Below are positions 6,737 to 11,859 of a DNA stretch of 11,859 nt, one piece after another; the first letter of the stretch is position 1, and each line of letters opens with the position of its first letter. Source of the DNA: a bacterium. GTDB taxonomy: Bacteria; Pseudomonadota; Alphaproteobacteria; Rhizobiales; Xanthobacteraceae. A program made the translations under genes and the position numbers. Below the pieces are notes generated by a model. That model had not been told where the DNA came from and did not search any database. It saw only the letters and a list, made by a program, of their open reading frames with translations. The DNA lies in NCBI GenBank assembly GCA_029946075.1, contig JAQSDT010000759.1, positions 1 through 11,859 of the forward strand, read 5' to 3'.

Positions 6737-7708
6737 ATGACGACGAATCTTTCGCGACGATCCATGCTTGCGCTCGGCGCAGGTCTGGGCGCATCGACCA
6801 TGCTCGGCGGCACCGCGCTGGCGAAGGCGCCGAAGCTGAACACGCAAACACCCTATTGGCACCGCATGGTTCTCGGCGATGCCGAAGTGACCGTGGTCTC
6901 CGACGGCCCGCTGCCGCTCGGCCCGCCCAAGGGCACCTTCGTCGGCGTGCCGGACGAAGAAGTACGCAAGATGCTGTCCGACAACTTCCTCAATCCCGAC
7001 AACGTCGTGCTCGAGCAGAATTCGCCGATCGTCAACACCGGCGACAAGCTGATCCTGTTCGACACCGGCATGGGCACGTCGAAAGCGTTCGGCCCGACCA
7101 CCGGCCGTCAGCAGAAGAGCATGGCGGAAGCCGGCATCAAGGCGGCGGACATCGACGCGGTGGTGTGTTCGCACGCGCATATCGATCACATCGGCGGGCT
7201 CGTTGGTGCCGACGACAAGCCGCTGTTCCCGAACGCGCAGGTTTACATCACCCAGGCCGATTTCGATTTCTGGACCGATGAAGGCAAGCTCGGCGGTGCG
7301 CTGAAGGATTTCGTCATCCACGCGCGCAAGAACCTGCTGCCGGTGCGCGACCGCATCGTCTTCATCAAGGACGGCCAGGAATTCCTGCCCGGCGTGCAGG
7401 CGATCGCGGCACCCGGCCACACTGTCGGCCACACCATCTTCACGGTGAGCTCGGCCGGCAAATCCTTTGCCTTCCTCGGCGACCTCACGCACCACGCCGT
7501 GCTGCTGCTTGAGAAGCCGCGGATGCAATTCTCCTACGACAGCGATCCGAAGCAGGCGGCGGATTCGCGGGTGAAGCTGCTCGAGATGATCGCCTCCAAC
7601 AAGATCCCGGTCATGTCCTATCACTTCGCCTGGCCGGGCTTCGGCAACATCGCCAAGACCAGCGAGGGTTTCCATTACTATCCCGCGGCAATGCAGATGC
7701 AGCTGTAG
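6737..7708 (+). CDS. Exported MBL-fold metallo-hydrolase with Tat signal
   Basis: A 323-residue metallo-beta-lactamase-fold hydrolase, probably periplasmic. The N-terminus reads SRRSMLALGAGLG followed by a hydrophobic stretch ending GTALAKA, a twin-arginine signal with an Ala-x-Ala cleavage site near residue 29. The di-metal site is complete: HxHxDH at His146, His148, Asp150 and His151, then His228 (PGHTVGH), Asp249 (FLGD) and His296 (SYHFAWPG). This layout resembles the methyl parathion hydrolase/lactonase-like branch more than antibiotic-degrading beta-lactamases, but the substrate cannot be told from sequence. ATG 6737 has GGAGGA about 8 nt upstream and puts the Arg-Arg pair correctly; the ATG at 6683 lacks both. 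It is alone in its transcription unit, with 147 bp before it and a strong hairpin after it. Confidence 0.93.
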   Translation: MTTNLSRRSMLALGAGLGASTMLGGTALAKAPKLNTQTPYWHRMVLGDAEVTVVSDGPLPLGPPKGTFVGVPDEEVRKMLSDNFLNPDNVVLEQNSPIVNTGDKLILFDTGMGTSKAFGPTTGRQQKSMAEAGIKAADIDAVVCSHAHIDHIGGLVGADDKPLFPNAQVYITQADFDFWTDEGKLGGALKDFVIHARKNLLPVRDRIVFIKDGQEFLPGVQAIAAPGHTVGHTIFTVSSAGKSFAFLGDLTHHAVLLLEKPRMQFSYDSDPKQAADSRVKLLEMIASNKIPVMSYHFAWPGFGNIAKTSEGFHYYPAAMQMQL

Positions 7709-7721
7709 GCGATATCGAGCT

Positions 7722-7749
7722 CCGGGGCCGGCCGTTCGGCCTGCCCCGG
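7722..7749 (+). terminator. Strong GC-rich hairpin after the MBL hydrolase gene
   Basis: Arms 7722-7733 and 7738-7749 pair over 12 positions with one mismatch around the loop GTTC. It begins 13 nt after the stop codon. No T-run follows, so it may be a weak intrinsic terminator or a 3'-end stabiliser. A second small hairpin, GCGTCA-GGGG-TGACGC (7759-7774), lies just downstream. Confidence 0.55.
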
Positions 7750-7847
7750 AAGCTGTTGGCGTCAGGGGTGACGCTAGGGATGGCTGCCGGTTTGGCGTAA
7801 GTCTTGATCAGCGAATCACGACGCCGCGTCTTCCGAGGAGGCTTCCA

Positions 7848-8159
7848 GTGACCGACCAACCGTCCGCCAAGCCGGCCGATTTCATCTATGAGGACACCGG
7901 CGCGGCGGCCCCGCTGGTCTATTTCGACATCGTCGGCGCCTACGGCGTCATGAACGGCGCGGTCGAGATCGAACTTGCCACCCGCATCCTCGTGCCGAAG
8001 ACGGACGGGTCGACCGAGGTCAAATTCCTCTCCTCGTCGCGCCTGCGCTGCAGCGCCAACGCCGCCATCAATTTGCGCAACGGCCTCGACGCCGCGCTCA
8101 AGATGCTGGAACAGCCGCAGGCCAACCCGGTGGCGATTGCCGCGGGAAAGCTGAACTAG
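7848..8159 (+). CDS. Small uncharacterised protein (103 aa)
   Basis: I do not recognise a characterised family. The start is GTG 7848, with GAGGAGG at 7835-7841 and a 6-nt spacer, one of the best ribosome binding sites in the window, so the gene is very likely real. The product has no signal peptide or membrane segment. A flexible N-terminus is followed by alternating hydrophobic residues (LVYFDIVGAYGVM, then AVEIELATRILVP), suggesting a small beta-sheet domain, and a C-terminal helix (about 75-92). It has one cysteine. It lies between the hairpins behind the MBL gene and the promoter of comM, so it appears to be its own unit. The codon bias matches its neighbours. Confidence 0.85.
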   Translation: MTDQPSAKPADFIYEDTGAAAPLVYFDIVGAYGVMNGAVEIELATRILVPKTDGSTEVKFLSSSRLRCSANAAINLRNGLDAALKMLEQPQANPVAIAAGKLN

Positions 8160-8180
8160 CCTCCCGTTCCCGTATTGTTC

Positions 8181-8209
8181 TTGACACGCACTCCACTTCC
8201 GCTACCTTC
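8181..8209 (+). promoter_or_regulatory. Sigma70-like promoter for comM
   Basis: A perfect -35 TTGACA (8181-8186) is followed after 16 nt by TACCTT (8203-8208), a fair -10. This places transcription initiation near 8215, only about 15 nt before the start codon at 8231, giving a very short leader that still holds the GAGGGG ribosome binding site (8221-8226). Confidence 0.6.
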
Positions 8210-8230
8210 GATTGCGAAACGAGGGGTGGC

Positions 8231-9769
8231 ATGGTTGCGCGGGTTTCTACCGTAGCCTTTGAGGGCATCGAGGCCCGCGCGGTCGACGTGCAGGTGCAGG
8301 TCGCACCCGGTTTGCCGGCATTTTCGATCGTCGGCCTGCCGGACAAGGCGGTGTCGGAGGCGCGCGAGCGGGTGCGTTCGGCGATGATCGCCTCGGGGCT
8401 GGCGCTGCCGGCGCGGCGGATCACGGTCAATCTGGCGCCGGCCGACCTGCCGAAGGAAGGCAGCCATTACGATCTGCCGATCGCGCTCGGGCTGATGGCC
8501 GCCATCGGCGCCATCCCGCCGGATGCACTGGCCGGCTTCACCGTGCTCGGCGAACTCGGCCTCGACGGCTCGCTCGCGCCGGTCGCGGGCGTGCTGCCGG
8601 CGGCGATCGGCGCCAATGCGCGCGAGGAAGGGCTGATCTGTCCGGCGGCCTGCGGCTCGGAAGCCGCATGGGCGAGCCCGGATATCCAGATCATCGCGGC
8701 CAAATCGCTGATCCAGATCGCCAACCATTTCAAAGGCACGCAATTGTTGTCGCGGCCGCAGCCGCGCGTGCACGAAGCCGAAGCGACGCATCTCGATCTC
8801 CGGGATATCAAGGGCCAGGAGAGCGCCAAGCGCGCGCTCGAAATCGCGGCGGCCGGCGGGCATCACCTCCTGATGATCGGCTCGCCCGGTGCCGGAAAAT
8901 CGATGCTGGCAGCAAGGCTGCCGTCGATCCTGCCACCGCTGTCGCCGTCCGAGCTTCTGGAAGTGTCGATGATTGCGTCCGTCGCCGGCAACATCCGCGA
9001 CGGCGCGCTCACCGCGCGGCGCCCGTTCCGCTCGCCGCATCATTCCGCCAGCATGGCCGCGCTGACCGGCGGCGGCCTGCGCGCAAAGCCCGGCGAAATC
9101 TCGCTGTCGCATCAGGGCGTGCTGTTCCTCGACGAATTGCCCGAGTTCGATCCGCGCGTGCTGGATTCGCTGCGCCAGCCGCTGGAGAACGGCGAGGTTT
9201 CGGTGTCGCGCGCCAATCACCGCGTCACCTATCCCGCCCGCTTCATGCTGGTGGCCGCGATGAACCCGTGTCGCTGCGGCCACGCCTATGAACCCGGCTA
9301 TTCCTGCAAGCGCGGACAACTCGACCGCTGCACCGCGGATTATCAGATGCGCATCTCCGGCCCGCTGATGGATCGCATCGATCTGCGCATCGAAGTCCCC
9401 GCGGTGACCGCCGCCGATTTGATCCTGCCGCCGCCTTCCGAAGGCTCGGCCGAGGTTGCCGCCCGCGTCGCGGCGGCGCGCGACATCCAGCTGGCGCGCT
9501 ATGCCGCCGCCGGCCTGCCGCACATCCGCACCAACGCCGAAGCGCCGGCCTCGCTATTGGAGACGATCGCGCAGCCGGATACGCAGGGGCAGAAACTGCT
9601 GCGCGACGCCGCCGACACCATGAAGCTCACCGCCCGTGGCTATCACCGCGTGCTGCGCGTCGCGCGGACGCTGGCCGATCTCGACGGCGCGGAGAAAATC
9701 GGCCGGCTGCATCTGGCGGAAGCGCTGTCCTATCGTGCATTGGCCGAGGATCTGCGCCGCGCGGCGTAG
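8231..9769 (+). CDS. comM: YifB/ComM-family AAA+ ATPase (Mg-chelatase-like)
   Basis: A 512-residue AAA+ ATPase, close to the usual length of the family (about 506). In naturally transformable bacteria ComM is a hexameric helicase that drives branch migration during integration of incoming single-stranded DNA; its role elsewhere is less clear. The N-terminal Lon/S5-like domain (about 20-145) holds FSIVGLPDKAVSEARERV. The AAA domain has Walker A GSPGAGKS at 217-224 and Walker B VLFLDELPEF with Asp301 and Glu302. The NPCRCG segment and following Cys residues form the cysteine cluster typical of the family. The C-terminal Mg-chelatase-type helical domain follows (about 405-505). It starts at ATG 8231 behind GAGGGG. 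No other competence gene is visible. The call to the family is firm; a transformation role in this organism is inferred. Confidence 0.95.
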   Translation: MVARVSTVAFEGIEARAVDVQVQVAPGLPAFSIVGLPDKAVSEARERVRSAMIASGLALPARRITVNLAPADLPKEGSHYDLPIALGLMAAIGAIPPDALAGFTVLGELGLDGSLAPVAGVLPAAIGANAREEGLICPAACGSEAAWASPDIQIIAAKSLIQIANHFKGTQLLSRPQPRVHEAEATHLDLRDIKGQESAKRALEIAAAGGHHLLMIGSPGAGKSMLAARLPSILPPLSPSELLEVSMIASVAGNIRDGALTARRPFRSPHHSASMAALTGGGLRAKPGEISLSHQGVLFLDELPEFDPRVLDSLRQPLENGEVSVSRANHRVTYPARFMLVAAMNPCRCGHAYEPGYSCKRGQLDRCTADYQMRISGPLMDRIDLRIEVPAVTAADLILPPPSEGSAEVAARVAAARDIQLARYAAAGLPHIRTNAEAPASLLETIAQPDTQGQKLLRDAADTMKLTARGYHRVLRVARTLADLDGAEKIGRLHLAEALSYRALAEDLRRAA

Positions 9770-9789
9770 CGGCACCATCCAGCTCGCGG

Positions 9790-9866
9790 GATGGGTGGAG
9801 CGCAGCGATACCCATCGTCCCACCACGTACACCGGCATTGATGGGTATCGCTTCGCTCCATCCATC
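9790..9866. repeat. Palindromic intergenic element, copy 2 (27-bp arms)
   Basis: The left arm is 9790-9816 and the right arm 9840-9866, reverse complements at 25 of 27 positions around a 23-nt loop. Each arm also begins GATGGGT and ends ACCCATC or similar, so each can fold on itself and the whole element has two alternative structures. The core GGAGCGCAGCG is shared with the decayed element at 1613-1695. It lies 21 nt after the comM stop and could end its transcript. I recall similar sequences scattered through Bradyrhizobium-type genomes, but cannot check that here. Confidence 0.85.
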
Positions 9867-9930
9867 CATCCTACGCGCTACGATTTCCTGACCACGCAGC
9901 CGCGCGTCAACACCAAAGTAACCAGTTCCG

Positions 9931-9946
9931 TTTACCCTCTGCCAAC
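9931..9946 (+). promoter_or_regulatory. Weak CtrA-like sequence upstream of the small exported protein
   Basis: TTTA-N7-CCAAC matches the CtrA consensus at 6 of 9 positions and is followed by CATAAG. It lies 44 nt before the ATG at 9991. Alone this would be dismissed; it is recorded because a better match occurs before the next gene. Confidence 0.2.
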
Positions 9947-9990
9947 CATAAGCCTCATGTCGCGGGCTTGTGCCGAGTAGGTAGCGTGTC

Positions 9991-10452
9991 ATGTTGCGTT
10001 TCAAGATTCTGGCCTCGGTCATTCCGTTGGCGATTGCCGCCTTTTTCGCGCGCGGCGAACTTGTCGCCGGTTCCCGGCCCTGCATCGAGGTCGCCGGAAC
10101 CTCGGTCCAGATCGCGCCGCTGGCCTGGCAGGCGCATCGCCACGTCGGCTTCACGACGAACCCTGCGAATGCGAACGTCCGGGTACAAGTCTCCGACAAT
10201 GCCGAAGCCGCCGACTTTGCCGTGATCGATGACGTCGACACCGCGGAAGCCGCTTCCTGCACGGGCACGGCCCAACTGGTCGCGATCTCGCGCAATCCGT
10301 CGCCGTCGGATCCGCTGATCTATCTCTCGCAGGAAGGGCCGGCGGATTACAGCATCTTCGTCGCCTCGAAGAGCTTTTCGCTGCTCGACGCCGCCGCCCT
10401 GATCGTCGGCGCTCGCGGCACCCGCCAGCGCGTCGTCGCAGCGGTGGATTAA
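9991..10452 (+). CDS. Small exported or membrane-anchored protein, function unknown (153 aa)
   Basis: I do not recognise a family. The N-terminus (FKILASVIPLAIAAFFARG, residues 4-22) is a signal peptide or anchor. If cleaved, the site would lie near residues 20-27. The remaining 125 or so residues look like a compact alpha/beta domain with two cysteines, Cys31 and Cys90, that could form a periplasmic disulfide. The ATG at 9991 is preceded by TAGGTAG at a plausible distance. It ends 143 bp before a membrane histidine kinase in the same direction. This would suit an accessory or sensor partner, but that is only an inference from position. A CtrA-like array overlaps its stop codon. Its base composition is like that of its neighbours. 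Confidence 0.8.
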   Translation: MLRFKILASVIPLAIAAFFARGELVAGSRPCIEVAGTSVQIAPLAWQAHRHVGFTTNPANANVRVQVSDNAEAADFAVIDDVDTAEAASCTGTAQLVAISRNPSPSDPLIYLSQEGPADYSIFVASKSFSLLDAAALIVGARGTRQRVVAAVD

Positions 10453-10475
10453 TCCTTCCTTTACCCTGTTTTCAT
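10449..10475 (+). promoter_or_regulatory. CtrA-like tandem half-sites upstream of the histidine kinase gene
   Basis: TTAA-N7-TTTAC (10449-10464) matches the CtrA consensus TTAA-N7-TTAAC at 8 of 9 positions. A third partial half-site, TTCAT at 10471, keeps the same 11-bp spacing. The first TTAA includes the stop codon of the preceding gene. The array lies about 120-147 nt upstream of the kinase ATG, a plausible promoter distance. The regulator is inferred. Confidence 0.4.
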
Positions 10476-10595
10476 CGCAGCGGAACGGGGTGATCCGCCG
10501 CAAGCACTTCGCAATCTCGGCCCGCCATCGTCGGCATCAGGCAAGCGGCGAATCGAAACGCCTCAGTTCAAACGACAAGCGCGGGATCAGTGTCG

Positions 10596-11859
10596 ATGGG
10601 GCGGACCTTCCGGATCAAACTGCGCCTGCGCCGCTTCAGCCGTCGCCACCCCTGGCTCACCTTCGCCGTCCGCTCGATCATGGTGTTCTCCGTCACTTTC
10701 GGCGGCGCCTATGGCTTCATCGCCGGCAGCCGTTCCGAGACCGCGGATTACGACCCGCACACCTTTGCGATCGGCGTCGCTTTCCTGTTCGCCATCGCCT
10801 GCGTCGCGCTGGCGGCGACCAGCATGCGCCTGCGCATGCTGCGCAAGAAGATGCGCGGCATCGCCCTCCACAACGAGGCGATGGCTGACCGGAACTGGGA
10901 GCTGCAGGAATCCGAACAGCGCGCCCGCAGCCTGTTCGAATCGCAGGGCGATCTGATCGTGCTGCGCGATGCCGACGGCCACATCACTTTCGCCAATGAT
11001 GCCTATTGCGAACTGGCCGGTCTGCCGCGCGAAAGCCTGATCGGCAGCACCGCGCCGCTGAAAATTCTCGAACAGGGCGACACCGCGCTCGAAGCCAACG
11101 GCACCCGCGTGCACGATCAGAAGATCGCAGGTCCCCTGGGTCCGCGCTGGATCGCCTGGCGCGAGGGCCTCGTCCGCAACGACGCCGGCGCGCCGGCGGA
11201 GATGCAGGCCGTCGGCCGCGACGTCACCGACCGCACCGAGAGCGAACGCGCCATCGCGGAGGCGCGCGACCAGGCCGATGCGGCGAGCCGCGCCAAGTCG
11301 CGCTTCCTCGCCATGGCGAGCCACGAGATCCGTACGCCGCTGAACGGCATCATCGGCATGAGCGGATTGTTGATGGACACCCAGCTGACGCCGGAACAAG
11401 CCACCTACGTCAAGGCCGTGAAGACGTCCGGTGACGCGCTGCTGTCGCTGATCGAAGAACTCCTGGATTATTCCAAGATCGAGGCCGGCAAGATCGACCT
11501 CGAACATCGCCCGTTCGCACTGTCGGGCCTGATCGAGGACATCACCGAATTGCTCGCGCCGCGCGCAGAGGCCAGGAAGATCGAGGTCGCCGCCTATGTC
11601 GACGAGCGCCTTCCGGCCGAAGTGATCGGCGACGCCGCGCGGCTGCGGCAGGTGCTGCTCAATCTCGCCGGCAACGCCATCAAGTTCACCTCCGCCGGCG
11701 GCGTGGCGCTGATCGTCGAGCCCGGCATCTGGCCGAACGAAATCAGCTTCCTGGTGCGCGATACCGGCATCGGCATTGCTCCCGAGGCGCGCGAGCGTAT
11801 CTTCCGCGAGTTCGAACAGGCCGACGACAAGATCGCGCGCAGCTATGGCGGCACCGGCC
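10596..11859 (+). CDS. Membrane-bound PAS sensor histidine kinase, 3'-truncated by the window
   Basis: The frame is open from ATG 10596 to the right edge, giving 421 residues without a stop. Two membrane segments (about 20-43 and 57-75) enclose a very short external loop, so a large periplasmic sensor domain is absent. A helical linker (about 78-105) leads to a PAS domain (about 105-225), followed by a HisKA domain with the phosphoacceptor in SHEIRTPLNG (His243). The HATPase domain shows an N box with Asn356 and Asn360, the G1 box DTGIG (389-393), an F box (FREFEQ) and the start of the G2 box (YGGTG) at the edge. This domain style is common in hybrid kinases that go on to receiver domains, but that part is not visible. 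GGGA about 9 nt upstream supports ATG 10596; an in-frame GTG at 10590 is too close to it. The cognate regulator is unknown. Confidence 0.95.
   Translation, partial: MGRTFRIKLRLRRFSRRHPWLTFAVRSIMVFSVTFGGAYGFIAGSRSETADYDPHTFAIGVAFLFAIACVALAATSMRLRMLRKKMRGIALHNEAMADRNWELQESEQRARSLFESQGDLIVLRDADGHITFANDAYCELAGLPRESLIGSTAPLKILEQGDTALEANGTRVHDQKIAGPLGPRWIAWREGLVRNDAGAPAEMQAVGRDVTDRTESERAIAEARDQADAASRAKSRFLAMASHEIRTPLNGIIGMSGLLMDTQLTPEQATYVKAVKTSGDALLSLIEELLDYSKIEAGKIDLEHRPFALSGLIEDITELLAPRAEARKIEVAAYVDERLPAEVIGDAARLRQVLLNLAGNAIKFTSAGGVALIVEPGIWPNEISFLVRDTGIGIAPEARERIFREFEQADDKIARSYGGTG

Noticed and set aside
6635..7675. 346-codon minus-strand open frame opposite the MBL hydrolase
   Set aside because: The plus strand has the Tat signal and the full metal-ligand set; the antisense product is compositionally biased.
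8156..9523. 455-codon open frame on the minus strand opposite comM
   Set aside because: Arg/His/Asp-rich translation with no recognisable domain or ribosome binding site. It is the antisense shadow of a GC-rich gene whose plus-strand frame is an unmistakable ComM-family protein.
10490..10888. 132-codon plus-strand open frame overlapping the kinase start
   Set aside because: It is Arg/Pro/His-rich and in another frame than the kinase, which reads 10596 to the edge with transmembrane, PAS, HisKA and HATPase features.
10587..11507. 306-codon minus-strand open frame opposite the kinase
   Set aside because: Antisense shadow; the plus-strand kinase motifs (His243 box, N box, G1) are decisive.

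Overview
The window is GC-rich chromosomal DNA that reads as an alphaproteobacterium of the Bradyrhizobium/Rhodopseudomonas/Afipia type. This rests on gene content, on the orders rdgB-hemW and lpoA-like/rsmI-yraN-gshB, on the codon bias, and on dispersed palindromes of a type I associate with that family. The genus is an inference; no rRNA or other taxonomic marker is present. Most of the window is core housekeeping DNA. I see no transposase, phage gene, CRISPR array, tRNA or rRNA.

Layout. (1) Positions 1-1605, + strand: the 3' end of rdgB (nucleotide-pool sanitation), overlapping by 8 nt the heme chaperone gene hemW, which starts at TTG. (2) 1606-1819: convergent intergenic region with a degenerate palindromic repeat. 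(3) 1820-2584, - strand: an unrecognised membrane-anchored protein with a coiled coil and a proline/serine-rich tail. A CtrA-like box lies upstream. (4) 2804-4033, - strand: a lipoprotein with a type I periplasmic-binding fold (LpoA-like). A 16-bp tandem duplication sits exactly at its stop codon. (5) 4034-4261: divergent control region. (6) 4262-6589, + strand: rsmI, yraN and gshB, the first two overlapping. (7) 6737-7708: a Tat-exported metallo-beta-lactamase-fold hydrolase, followed by a strong hairpin. (8) 7848-8159: a small conserved-looking protein of unknown function. (9) 8231-9769: the YifB/ComM-family AAA+ ATPase with a good sigma70-like promoter. (10) 9770-9990: intergenic region with an excellent 27-bp inverted repeat. 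(11) 9991-10452: a small exported or membrane-anchored protein of unknown function. (12) 10596 to the window end: the first 421 codons of a membrane-bound PAS sensor histidine kinase, open at the right edge.

How the genes relate. rdgB/hemW and rsmI/yraN are translationally coupled pairs. The lpoA-like/rsmI/yraN neighbourhood resembles the E. coli yraM/yraL/yraN arrangement, with gshB in place of the downstream E. coli genes. The small exported protein and the histidine kinase are in the same orientation. A CtrA-like tandem half-site array overlaps the stop codon between them, so the kinase may have its own promoter.

I did not find a clearly novel system. The observations most worth a second look are the CtrA-like boxes, the two related palindromic elements, the start-codon hairpin of rsmI, the slippage-like duplication at the lpoA-like stop codon, and the uncharacterised envelope proteins.
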